From Verrucomicrobiota bacterium (GTDB taxonomy: Bacteria; Verrucomicrobiota; Verrucomicrobiia; Limisphaerales; CAIMTB01): a stretch of 57,046 bases of DNA. The position numbers were made by a program, and so were the translations under genes. Shown here in pieces: positions 30,201-38,023 of the stretch. Under the pieces are notes generated by a model, which did no database searches, was not told the origin of the DNA, and was given only the letters and a program-made list of their open reading frames with translations. The stretch is taken from positions 1-57,046 of the forward strand of contig CAUJJW010000038.1 in NCBI GenBank assembly GCA_963205105.1, read 5' to 3'. How positions within the stretch are numbered: position 1 is the first letter of the stretch; the number at the start of each line of letters is the position of its first letter.

Positions 30201-33200
30201 AAGGCCAGACTCCCCTCTTTGGCACCGTCTTCGTCTGGCTCAGCCAGCCCGCCACCTCGCTTCAGGTGGAGGGCGTCACCGCCACCGCTCTCCAACCCGA
30301 CACCGGCCTCACCAAGTTCGACCTGACCTTCTTTCTCTCCGAAGGTCCGGATGGCACCTGGTCCGGCCACGCCGAATTCAACCGGGACTTGTTCGAGCCC
30401 GATTCGGTCCGCCACCTCATCACGGCGTTCGAGACGCTGCTCGCATCCATCGCTGCCCAACCCGACGCACCCGTCGGCTCCTTCCACATCCCGGCACTCC
30501 ACCCCGAACTCCGCGAAGCCCGGGCACCCGCCCCAGGACGGGTTCGTTTCGAAGGCTGCTGGGTCGATCGTCAAAGAATCGAGGCCGTTCTCGAATCCCA
30601 TCCCCAAGTCCGAAGGGCGGCAGTCGACGTCATCAACGATCCGTCCGGCGTCCAACGCCTGGTCGCATTTCTTGAATCCCAACCCGGCCAGTCCCCCGTT
30701 CTTGGAGATCTCCGGCTCCAACTCCACCCCACTCTCGCCTGCACCCTTTCCCCAACGGATTTCGTCAACCTCCCGCAGCTGCCGCTCACCACGGAGGGAA
30801 AGCTGGATCGTAGTGCCCTCCCCGCCCTGGCCGGGCCCCGCCCCGCCTCATCCCCGAAGCCTCGAAGCCGCCCAAGATCCGCCCTCGAGCTCCGCATCGC
30901 CGCCCAGTGGACCCAATTGCTCGGGCACACCGACCTCCGGCTGGAGGACGATTTCTTCGACCTTGGCGGGACCTCCCTGCTCGCCATGCGCCTCGCCGGA
31001 CGCATTGCCCAAACCGAGGGCGTTCCGTTCCCGGTGCCACGGGTGTTTGAACTTCGGACACTCGGAGCCATCGCCCGAAGCATCGAATCCACGACGCCCA
31101 CCACCGAGGAACCCATCCCCCCGCGGCCCGCGGACAGCCCCGCCCGCCTCTCTCCGGAACAGGAACGGCTCTGGTTCCTGCACCATGCCCTGCCCGATCC
31201 CGCCGCCTACAACGTGGCGGCAGCGTTTCGCGTGCTTGGCCCGCTGGATCTCCAACGCCTCGAACAAGCCCTCGACGCGGTCGCCCAGCGTCACGAACTG
31301 CTCCGCTGTCGCATTCTCGCGCCCGCAGGCACCGCCCTGCTGGACCGCATCGACCTGCCTCCGACCCGTATCCCGGTCACCAACCTGACCGCATCCCCCA
31401 CATCACCGGCGTCGGAGCGTGAGTGTCGCGACCACTGGCTGCGCGACGCACTTCGAATGCCCTTCGACCTCTCCCGGGCTCCGCTCTGGCGCTGCCTTTG
31501 CCTTCGAGAGTCCGCCGACCGCCACCTCCTGCTCCTGGTTGCTCACCACATCCTTTGCGACGAATGGTCCCTGCCTCTTTGGTTCAGCGACATCGGCAAA
31601 GCGTACGCCACTCCCGGACAGCCGCTGCCGCCACTGGAGGTGCAGTTCGCCGATTTCGCCGCCTGGCGACGAAGCCGTCTAGAACTTCCGGAGACTGAAC
31701 GCCATCGACTCTACTGGCGGCATCGGCTTCAGAATCCGCCAAGTCTGCCCAGACTTCCCGGCAGTCATGAGCGGCCGACCCATCCCACCTCCGAAGGTGG
31801 TCGCGTCGACTTTGCCTGTCCGCCCAGCCTTCGGCGACAGCTCGAAACCCTCGCGGCCCAGGAAGCCGTCACTCCCTTCGTGGTCACCCTCGCAGCCTTT
31901 CAGGCGGCCATGGGGGATCTGCTCGGCACCGAGGATCTGATTGTGGGAACGCCCCTCGCGCGGCGTGAACGTCCGCAGGTCGAGCCCCTCATCGGTTTCT
32001 TCGTCAACACCATCCCCATCCGGACTCAAGCCTTCCGCCATGGTTCGTTCCGCGACCTGGTCCGCCAGGCCCACTCCCGAGTGCTCGAAGCGTTCGAGCA
32101 CGGTGTCCTGCCCTTCGATGAAATGGTCCAGGCAGCCGCCATTCAACGGCGACAGGGCGAGAATGCCCTGTTCCAGCTTGCCTTCGTCGGGCCCACCCAG
32201 ACCGCAACGAATCTTGTCCTGGAAGGACTCGACACCGAACCACTTCCCCTGGCCTGGGAATTCGCCAAATTCGACCTGACCCTGTTCCTGACCGAGTGCA
32301 CCGACGGTGGCTGGCATGGTTCGGTGGAGTTCAGCCGGGACCTCTACGACGCCGCCACCCTCCAGCGGCACACCGAGCGTTGGCTGGAATTCTGGAAAGC
32401 CATCGCCGATCAACCCGACGCCCGCCTTTGCGATCTTCCCATGAACCGTGGCTCCGTAGCGGCGGGCGTCCCGCCTGCCGTAGAGAGGGGCGTCTCGCCC
32501 CCTGGAATCCCCGGTTCATCGTCCGAGAGCAGGTCGATTTCGAACAGGGCACTTCCCATGAACCGTGCCTCCGTAGCGGCGGGCGTCCCGCCTGCCGTAG
32601 AGGGGGGCGTCTCGCCCCCCGGAATCCCCGGTTCATCGTCCGTGAGCGGGTCATTGTTGAACAGGCGGCTTCCCATGCCCTCCGCGGATCGGCCCGCCCT
32701 GGCGACCGATCCCTCCCGCCAGGACCGCGCCGCCGTTGTCCCGACCGTCCCACCCGTCAGCCCGACGCCGACCTCCCCCACACAACACGCCTTGTGCCGC
32801 ATCTGGGCCTCCTTGCTGAACCGCCCGTCGGTCCGGGTGCAGGACAACTTCTTCGATCTCGGCGGGCATTCGATCCTGGTGATGCGCCTGATTTTTGAGG
32901 TGCGCCAAACGCTTGGAAAAACCATCGCCGTCACCGACCTCTTCGCCGCACCGACCGTGGCGGAATTGGCCAGGATCATTGATCAACAGCGGCCCATCGA
33001 CGACGCCTTCAAGGGTGCCGGAAACAACCCACCTCTCTTCTTCATCCCGGGCATTCCCGGCATCAACTACCTGCCCCCTCAACTCACTGAACGGTTGGGC
33101 GCTGTTTCCCGCTACCACGACGCTTTCCAATTCCCGGGCGTCGACGGCCAGCAACTTCCCGCCGAACACGTCTCCGAACTGGCCGATTACCTCATCCTGC

Positions 33201-33832
33201 GGTTGATCGAAGTCTGGCCGCAGGGGCCCATCCGTCTCGCCGGTTATTCCCTCGGCGGAACCGTCGCCCTGGAAATGGCCCGCCGACTCGACGCCCTCGG
33301 CCGTCGACCTCAATTGCTGCTGCTGCTCGACGCCGCCGCTCCCGATGCCCTCCGCCCCCGCCCTCTGCTCCGGGCCATCCCGGCCCTCATCCGGCATCTC
33401 GTGCGGATGCGTCCTTCCGAAGCCTGGGGTTTTCTTCGCGCCAGGCTCGCCGGAAAACTGCACACGGAACGGGAAAAGCGGATTGCCGAACTCGGCCTCG
33501 ACGCGCCGGAGGACGCTCCGAAAGCCATCACCGAGACCCCTGTGGTGTCGTCCCGACAACGGGTCTTCGATGCCTCGTTCCGTGCGGCGGCCGCCTATCA
33601 GGTCGCTTCGTATCCCGGCTCCGCCGTGCTCATCCGCACCACCGACGAACTCGCCTTCGGCATCTCCCGAGAGATGGACGCCACCAATGGTTGGTCGGGC
33701 ATCATTCAGGGCGGGGTCGAAGTGCTCCACCTACCCGGCGATCACTGGCAGTTGTTCCAGGAACCCGCCGCCCATGTCCTGACCGAACACATCCTCACCT
33801 GCCTGGCCCGCCTCGATCGGCCCAAGCAGTAG
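27275..33832 (+). CDS. nonribosomal peptide synthetase, A-T-C-(A remnant)-T-C-T-TE
   Basis: A 2185-residue NRPS. Approximate domains: A1 (25-530; YTSGSTGTPKGV, GYGPTES, YRTGDL, NGKLDR); carrier T1 (FFELGGHSLL, Ser near 577); C1 (634-1085; VAHHAICDE); a lone adenylation C-terminal subdomain (1088-1187; WVDRQRIEAVLESHP and TEGKLDRSAL) with no A core; T2 (FFDLGGTSLL, about 1232); C2 (1288-1720; VAHHILCDE); a linker made of a 39-residue DNA-derived repeat twice (1721-1800); T3 (FFDLGGHSIL, about 1865); thioesterase (1910-2185; GYSLGG, and LPGDHW for the His). I read the A1 specificity code as about DALWLGGTFK and do not assign a substrate. Both condensation domains have HHxxxDE instead of the usual HHxxxDG. 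Carriers 2 and 3 lack their own A domain, so they must be loaded in trans, by A1, or not at all. No phosphopantetheinyl transferase is in the window. Confidence 0.95.
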   Translation: MSPDRSQVVDAFNRTNVSFPDQTTVHALFSEQARRRPDAVALVADPISLTYAELEARANRLAHRLLRLGVQPGQPVAILLDRSVQLVVAILACLKAGAAYAPLATEYPVARLNRLLQDSGAPILITAGPVPPGLEAPSLRQLDLDASSRSEPEPPSTPPPLLAGPLSPAYLMYTSGSTGTPKGVLVPHRAVIRLVVGSSFLPWNSDISFLLLAPPSFDASTLELWGPLLHGGRCVLYQPRHVDPVELRALIYQHQVSCLWLTASLFNHLIDTDPQLLAPLRFLLTGGEALSVPHIRRALALLPSTQLINGYGPTESTTFACTHPIPRDGDPAPSGSIPIGKPIANTRCFVLDPNLQPVPIGVPGELFIGGDGLALGYLNQPEFTAQRFLPDPFSPPRPDGRLYRTGDLCRWRPDGCLEFLGRADEQVKIRGFRIEPGEVAAALEAHPAVQRAVVLARASATDPATFVDLAAFIEPRPDLSAPDLPSPVAFREFLRQTLPDPFVPSRFVRVDTFPITPNGKLDRNALLALADSDNTPSSTHSPSPEAPIQSTLTRIWADLLHRPSVSIHDDFFELGGHSLLAMKVVARTVEALGIEFPVRWLFEHRTIANLATRLLEPRPATASRHQLAASSAVSHPISREQERLWFLDQTLPDPAVYNVPCAVRLEGSIDLDRLERALHAVARRHDILRSRFVTAEGEPRVEILPEAFPPLRRTEASSLPDVDPDRQLQLWFDAEISPAFPLGEAPLWRCSCLRLGARQHVLLLVAHHAICDEWSLPLWLADLSNAYAREEGPDGRAVDLAPLPLQYADYAVWQQQRLAEPDLDRHRAYWEQHLAGAPPTVHLPLDHPRPASPGVRGGRLPIRCPQAVRQPLELLATLEGTTPFMLLLAAFHAVLFHLTGQDDLVVGAPLAHRHRPELESLIGFFVNTVPVRLRIPGRATFRDLLRSIRQTMLDAFEHGLVPFDEIVQASRARRVEGQTPLFGTVFVWLSQPATSLQVEGVTATALQPDTGLTKFDLTFFLSEGPDGTWSGHAEFNRDLFEPDSVRHLITAFETLLASIAAQPDAPVGSFHIPALHPELREARAPAPGRVRFEGCWVDRQRIEAVLESHPQVRRAAVDVINDPSGVQRLVAFLESQPGQSPVLGDLRLQLHPTLACTLSPTDFVNLPQLPLTTEGKLDRSALPALAGPRPASSPKPRSRPRSALELRIAAQWTQLLGHTDLRLEDDFFDLGGTSLLAMRLAGRIAQTEGVPFPVPRVFELRTLGAIARSIESTTPTTEEPIPPRPADSPARLSPEQERLWFLHHALPDPAAYNVAAAFRVLGPLDLQRLEQALDAVAQRHELLRCRILAPAGTALLDRIDLPPTRIPVTNLTASPTSPASERECRDHWLRDALRMPFDLSRAPLWRCLCLRESADRHLLLLVAHHILCDEWSLPLWFSDIGKAYATPGQPLPPLEVQFADFAAWRRSRLELPETERHRLYWRHRLQNPPSLPRLPGSHERPTHPTSEGGRVDFACPPSLRRQLETLAAQEAVTPFVVTLAAFQAAMGDLLGTEDLIVGTPLARRERPQVEPLIGFFVNTIPIRTQAFRHGSFRDLVRQAHSRVLEAFEHGVLPFDEMVQAAAIQRRQGENALFQLAFVGPTQTATNLVLEGLDTEPLPLAWEFAKFDLTLFLTECTDGGWHGSVEFSRDLYDAATLQRHTERWLEFWKAIADQPDARLCDLPMNRGSVAAGVPPAVERGVSPPGIPGSSSESRSISNRALPMNRASVAAGVPPAVEGGVSPPGIPGSSSVSGSLLNRRLPMPSADRPALATDPSRQDRAAVVPTVPPVSPTPTSPTQHALCRIWASLLNRPSVRVQDNFFDLGGHSILVMRLIFEVRQTLGKTIAVTDLFAAPTVAELARIIDQQRPIDDAFKGAGNNPPLFFIPGIPGINYLPPQLTERLGAVSRYHDAFQFPGVDGQQLPAEHVSELADYLILRLIEVWPQGPIRLAGYSLGGTVALEMARRLDALGRRPQLLLLLDAAAPDALRPRPLLRAIPALIRHLVRMRPSEAWGFLRARLAGKLHTEREKRIAELGLDAPEDAPKAITETPVVSSRQRVFDASFRAAAAYQVASYPGSAVLIRTTDELAFGISREMDATNGWSGIIQGGVEVLHLPGDHWQLFQEPAAHVLTEHILTCLARLDRPKQ
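32435..32668 (+). repeat. in-frame palindromic element, 2 x 117-bp tandem, inside NRPS
   Basis: Two consecutive 117-base units (32435-32551 and 32552-32668), followed by the first bases (CTTCCCATG) of a third. Because 117 is a multiple of three, each unit adds 39 residues without breaking the frame. Each unit holds two hairpins, each preceded by GTAG: GGCGGG-cgt-CCCGCC, and in unit 2 GGGGGGCG-tct-CGCCCCCC. Around both lies a perfect outer stem ATGAACCG/CGGTTCAT (32558-32565 with 32629-32636 in unit 2; 32441-32448 with 32512-32519 in unit 1). GTAG before a hairpin is the hallmark of REP sequences. Related copies are in hypF and near the CotH gene. Confidence 0.9.
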
Positions 33833-33850
33833 CCAACAATTCCCATCCGA

Positions 33851-35278
33851 CTAGCGTTGGCCCGACAAAAGTCGGCGATAATGATCCGCGGTGTTCTCGC
33901 TGCCCGGATTGCGACGCACATAGTCATCGAGCACCTGCTGGGCGTCATTCACCCGGCCCGAGCCTTGCAGGAACTTCACCAGTTCGCCCACCGGCTCGAT
34001 CGACGCCGGAGCGATATCCATGGCGGACCGATAGGTCTGTTCCGCCTGTCCACCCAACGACCGGCTGGCCAGCATGTTGGCTTGGGCCACCGCCATTTCG
34101 GCCATGGATTGACGCCGGCTCACCGTCGCATCCGTCTCGGGCAAGGCCTGAAGTTGCGCCGCCGCATCGCGCCAGTAGCTGGCCGTCTGTTCCGCCTGCG
34201 CCGGTGTCGTCACCCCGCCACCGCTCTCGCCCCCGCCGGCCGGCGATCGCACCTCAAAGATCGGCCCCATCGGCGTCGCCAGATCGTACAGCGGTGAACC
34301 CGGCGCCGGCTTCTCAATGGCCACCGTCATGCCGGGGTTCTTATACAGCAAAGCCAGCATGAGGTTCTCCGACACCTGACTCGCACCCGCCGATCCCACG
34401 ACCGCCTGACGGGGATCTCCTTCCGGAACCGTTTCGCCCGGACGCAGTTCATTGTTCTTGGCCCGCTCCCGCAACCCCGCCAGATAACCGCCCTGCGCCC
34501 GTTCCGTGTCTTCCTTCGACAGCGTCGTGATGCGGTCGGAATACATCAGGCCGAGGTACTCCACATAACCGGGATCGGAGAGCATCGACTGATCCAGCAG
34601 GACCGCACGGCCTTCCCCGGAGGTCTCGTTCAGCAACGATGGAATGGCGCTGCCCCAACGACTCCCGCCGATATAGACCATGCCCGGCTTCAACGCCGCC
34701 AGCACGGTCTGTCCGTACGACAACAGATCCTCCGCCGGCCAAGCCTCCTTCGCCTCCGCCACCGCGTAGGTTTCCTTGATCGCAGGAAGCAACGCCGCCA
34801 AACCGGCCGGAGCATCCGCCGCCCCTGCCTGGGACGACACCGCGTGAAACATCGATTTAATGGCCCGCCAATCCCCGGCCTCGACCGCCGAGAAAAACTG
34901 ATCCACTTCCGGGCTCACCGGCACATTGAGCTTCTCGGCGAGTTTGCCGACCAACTCCCGGCGCCCCCGACTGAACTCCGTCACCTTGTTGGCCACCACC
35001 GCCGCCGAACCACCCTGGCCGCTACCTCCGCCCGATCGGGACATCAGCCGCGGCATCGGTCGCTCCGAGGAACCCCCGCTTCCCGCACTGCTCGCCTCCC
35101 CTCCTTCCCTCCCACCCGCGTCGGCGGAACCCGAAGTCGGGGTGCGAGACCCCGAACCCCGCAGCAGCGCCAGAACAATCACGAGCACCGCCACGCCTCC
35201 CAGCACCACCATCGCCCGCGTCGAACCGGACTCCCATCGGGACCGGCGATTCTGCCTCTCGGATGCAACAGCCTTCAT
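33851..35278 (-). CDS. membrane-anchored protein of unknown function
   Basis: A protein of about 475 residues that I do not recognise. A basic N terminus (ERQNRRSRW) precedes one transmembrane segment (MVVLGGVAVLVIVLALL), then a Gly/Ser-rich linker (GGSGQGGS-like, residues about 45-95), then an extracytoplasmic region. The C-terminal 120 residues look like helical TPR-type repeats (AEMAVAQANMLASRSLGGQA and AEQTYRSAMDIAPASIEPVG). The middle has no motif I can name. The start ATG is used; an in-frame GTG three codons earlier is also open. The gene is convergent with the NRPS gene and followed upstream by the CE15 esterase on the same strand. Possibly a scaffold protein; that is a guess. Confidence 0.7.
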   Translation of the reverse strand: MKAVASERQNRRSRWESGSTRAMVVLGGVAVLVIVLALLRGSGSRTPTSGSADAGGREGGEASSAGSGGSSERPMPRLMSRSGGGSGQGGSAAVVANKVTEFSRGRRELVGKLAEKLNVPVSPEVDQFFSAVEAGDWRAIKSMFHAVSSQAGAADAPAGLAALLPAIKETYAVAEAKEAWPAEDLLSYGQTVLAALKPGMVYIGGSRWGSAIPSLLNETSGEGRAVLLDQSMLSDPGYVEYLGLMYSDRITTLSKEDTERAQGGYLAGLRERAKNNELRPGETVPEGDPRQAVVGSAGASQVSENLMLALLYKNPGMTVAIEKPAPGSPLYDLATPMGPIFEVRSPAGGGESGGGVTTPAQAEQTASYWRDAAAQLQALPETDATVSRRQSMAEMAVAQANMLASRSLGGQAEQTYRSAMDIAPASIEPVGELVKFLQGSGRVNDAQQVLDDYVRRNPGSENTADHYRRLLSGQR

Positions 35279-35333
35279 TTCGGCCACTCTAGGCCCTCAT
35301 CCCGCGCCGCACCAGTCCCGGCCGGCTCCACCC

Positions 35334-36614
35334 TCAACGGAGGTGGCGGTCCGCGAAACGCACCATCACCTGCCAGTCCTCGAACGTCACGTCGTGCCCC
35401 CCTGGCCTCAGGTAGTACCCCACCCGGCTGTCCACGAACTCCGACGGCCTCGGCCACTCCCGCGCCGACAACCCTTCGCTCCCCAGCATCCGATACACCG
35501 GGTCCGCCCCACGCCCGCCCAGATACTCGCCCCGAGGATCGCTCCAGTGATCGGTGGTGCCACTCAGGATCAGAATCGGACGCGGTGCCAGCAGCGCCAC
35601 CAACTCATGCTGGTCCACCGTCATCTCCGATTCCTTGCCGGCGAATTTCGCGAAATCCGGCGCAAACCAATGACCCAGTTTCGTCGTCAGATGCTCCACA
35701 TCTTCCCCAAACAACCGCTGGCTCAGCGCCACCCCGCCCGCACCGGACTGCTGCGAAATCACCAGCGCCAGCCGCTCATCCTGGGCCGCCGCCCACAGGG
35801 CCGCCTTCCCGAGCCGACTGAACCCGAACACCGCCACCCGCCGGGCGTCCACCCGCGGATGGGTCTGCAGGTAGTCCATCGCCCGGCTCAACCCCCACGC
35901 CCACGCCCCGATACTTCCCCAATCCCCCGGACCCGGCTCGGGCCCCAACCCACGCACTCCTTCCTTCCACCGGTCCGGGGCATCCGGCTCGATCTCCCCA
36001 TAAGCCGCGGTCACCACGCCGTAACCATGTTCCAAGGCGTACGCGTACGGCCATTGGTGCTGGTGAATGCCCCGGCTCGCCTCCTCCGGCCGGTGGTCGG
36101 TCAGCGCATTGTGAAATAACCCCATCGCATAATGCCCGGGCACCGGCAGATCCGGATCCACCGTCGTCGTGTAGTTCCCGTCAAAGTTCAGTCCCAGGAA
36201 CACCGGTACCGGCAGCCGCCCCTTGGCCGGCAGATACATCAGCAATTCCATCTTCCGCCCGTCCTCGCGCCCCTCCAACAGCACCCCCACACGCACCTGC
36301 GTTCCCAGCCCGCCAAACACCCCCTTCTTCTCGTCGCGAACCACAAAGCGCATGCCCGCCGGACGCCCCAACCGCGTGCGCCCATACACTTCCTCCTCAA
36401 ATCGCTTCAGCAGTTCCGGCCGACGTTTCTCCTGCCAGGTCTTGCGATCCTTCACCACCGTGCCATCCCAGCACACCAGCGGATCCGGCAACCGATACGG
36501 CGGCACATCCTGCTCCCGCGTGATCGTCGGCCGGTCCTCGGCCCCGATGGCCCAAGGCATGCCGGAAAGAATGCCCAGAAGGACGGCCATGGCCCCTCGC
36601 AGCTTGCTGCTCAT
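35334..36614 (-). CDS. CE15-family glucuronoyl esterase-like protein
   Basis: A 426-residue exported alpha/beta hydrolase. The start MSSKLRGAM gives a signal peptide ending near PWAIGAED. Seen: the nucleophile motif FGFSRLGKAALW, matching the GxSRxGK signature of carbohydrate esterase family 15; VISQQSGAGGVALSQRLFGE after it; and the catalytic His in LRPGGHDVTFEDW near the C terminus. CE15 enzymes cleave ester bonds between 4-O-methyl-glucuronic acid of xylan and lignin alcohols; several bacterial members come from Opitutus and relatives. Periplasmic or secreted use in plant-polymer breakdown is likely. No xylan-utilisation genes sit beside it. Divergent from the serine hydrolase gene. Confidence 0.9.
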   Translation of the reverse strand: MSSKLRGAMAVLLGILSGMPWAIGAEDRPTITREQDVPPYRLPDPLVCWDGTVVKDRKTWQEKRRPELLKRFEEEVYGRTRLGRPAGMRFVVRDEKKGVFGGLGTQVRVGVLLEGREDGRKMELLMYLPAKGRLPVPVFLGLNFDGNYTTTVDPDLPVPGHYAMGLFHNALTDHRPEEASRGIHQHQWPYAYALEHGYGVVTAAYGEIEPDAPDRWKEGVRGLGPEPGPGDWGSIGAWAWGLSRAMDYLQTHPRVDARRVAVFGFSRLGKAALWAAAQDERLALVISQQSGAGGVALSQRLFGEDVEHLTTKLGHWFAPDFAKFAGKESEMTVDQHELVALLAPRPILILSGTTDHWSDPRGEYLGGRGADPVYRMLGSEGLSAREWPRPSEFVDSRVGYYLRPGGHDVTFEDWQVMVRFADRHLR

Positions 36615-36734
36615 ACCGAAAGCCTCCCCACACCCCCGGGACCTTCGCAATAAGTGTTCTCGCGTCCGCAACCTCTCATCCAGCCTCCTATTCTGAACTG
36701 GGCGATCCCCGATGTTCCGGTATCGTTTCCGCTC

Positions 36735-37973
36735 ATGACACTGCGTCGCTCCTGGATCCGCTTGCTCAGCACGTGGGCTGCACTCGTGGGCTCCTTGGCC
36801 ACAGCACGCGCATCATCTCCCCCAGATGACCCGCTTCCCAAAGAAGCCATGGACGCCCTCTTCCAGGAGGCAGAGTCGCAGAAAAGCAACGGCCTGGTCG
36901 TTCATCAGCGCGAAAAACTAGTCCAGGCGAAACGGTGGACCCGGGATCGTCGCCTCCCGATCTACTCCGTCACCAAGGTCCTCACAGGCCTGGCGGTCGG
37001 CATCGCCTGGGACAAAGGCCTCATTCCGTCCATCAACGAACCCGTGTCGCGGTGGTACCCGGAAATCAGCGGCGATCCGCTGAGAAGCCAGATCCGGATC
37101 CGTCATCTGCTCGACCACACTTCCGGCATTCTCACGACCCAGGGCTCCCACGATATCTACCCCCAGATCGATTTCGTGGCTTTCGGACTGAAATCCGACG
37201 TCATCACCCCCCCAGGCCACGTCTACCGCTACAACAATCGCGCGATCAATGTCGCCTCCGGTATCGTCCGCAAAGCCTCCGGACAATCCATGAACGAGTT
37301 CCTCATCGAGCATCTCTTCAAACCCCTCGGTATCGAAAACTTCCGCCTCCAAACCGATCGCGCAGGAAACGGTTGGGGCATGGACGGCGCCCAACTCCTC
37401 ATCAACGACCTCGCCAAAATCGGCACCGTCCTGGCCAATGGCGGTCGCTACCATGACCGTCAGATCATCTCCCAGCGGTGGCTGGACATCGCGTTCCAGG
37501 CTTCCCTCGTCACCCTGGATGGCGGTGTCCCCTATGGACTTGGACTTTTTGCACTCGATCTGGACGGCGGCCTCGAAATCCCCCCGTCGACGGTGGAAAC
37601 CCTGGAGCGTTCCGGGCTGCGCAACGATCTGGCTAAACGCCTCCTCCCCTATGCCGGCCGGGAATTCCCCAAGGCCAAAGACCTGGGCAAAGCCTTGAAG
37701 TCCGAATTCAACCCGACCGAGCTTGAAGAAATCTCATCCGCCGGCGGCCAGGCCATGATTCCCATCTACCGGAACATCCGCAGCCGAAAGATGATCGCCC
37801 ACAGCGGCGAAATCGGAATCATCCTCATCGCAGTGCCCGAATTCGGCATCTCCGTCGCCCGTACCATCGACGAAAGCCGCGGCCGCAACAAACCGCACGG
37901 CTTCGACAACATCTACTCCCGGGTTTTCAAGCTCCTGCCCCCGCTGGCTCCGGCCCCTCCGGCACCGGAGTAG
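36735..37973 (+). CDS. serine hydrolase of the beta-lactamase/DD-peptidase family
   Basis: A 412-residue exported protein. The start MTLRRSWIRLL gives a signal peptide ending near ATARASS; the longer open frame runs into the divergent gene. Seen: the SxxK motif in PIYSVTKVLTGLAVG (Ser near residue 78), the YxN motif in YRYNNRAINVASGIV, and HSGEIG near the C terminus in place of the usual KTG/HTG box. RHLLDHTSGI is typical of class C beta-lactamase-like serine hydrolases (AmpC/EstB family). Members include esterases, DD-peptidases and beta-lactamases; the activity here is not assignable. The segment between the YxN region and the HSG box is long, with an acidic stretch around residues 265-330. 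Confidence 0.88.
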   Translation: MTLRRSWIRLLSTWAALVGSLATARASSPPDDPLPKEAMDALFQEAESQKSNGLVVHQREKLVQAKRWTRDRRLPIYSVTKVLTGLAVGIAWDKGLIPSINEPVSRWYPEISGDPLRSQIRIRHLLDHTSGILTTQGSHDIYPQIDFVAFGLKSDVITPPGHVYRYNNRAINVASGIVRKASGQSMNEFLIEHLFKPLGIENFRLQTDRAGNGWGMDGAQLLINDLAKIGTVLANGGRYHDRQIISQRWLDIAFQASLVTLDGGVPYGLGLFALDLDGGLEIPPSTVETLERSGLRNDLAKRLLPYAGREFPKAKDLGKALKSEFNPTELEEISSAGGQAMIPIYRNIRSRKMIAHSGEIGIILIAVPEFGISVARTIDESRGRNKPHGFDNIYSRVFKLLPPLAPAPPAPE

Positions 37974-37999
37974 CAACGCACCGCTCGAATTCCCCACGT

Positions 38000-38023
38000 C
38001 CCGATCCCGATCCCGATCCCGAT
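38000..38023 (+). repeat. hexanucleotide tandem repeat (CCCGAT)4 covering a start codon
   Basis: Four perfect copies of CCCGAT directly before, and overlapping, the presumed start of the next gene: the last two bases AT of the fourth copy are the first two of the ATG. The repeat takes the place where a ribosome-binding site would be, and none is visible. Changes in copy number would alter spacing without moving the frame. Confidence 0.85.

Noticed and set aside
29574..31575. HHxxxDE in both condensation domains as a sign of inactivity
   Set aside because: The two His and the Asp of the motif are kept and the final Gly is known to vary; both domains share the same change and are otherwise well conserved.
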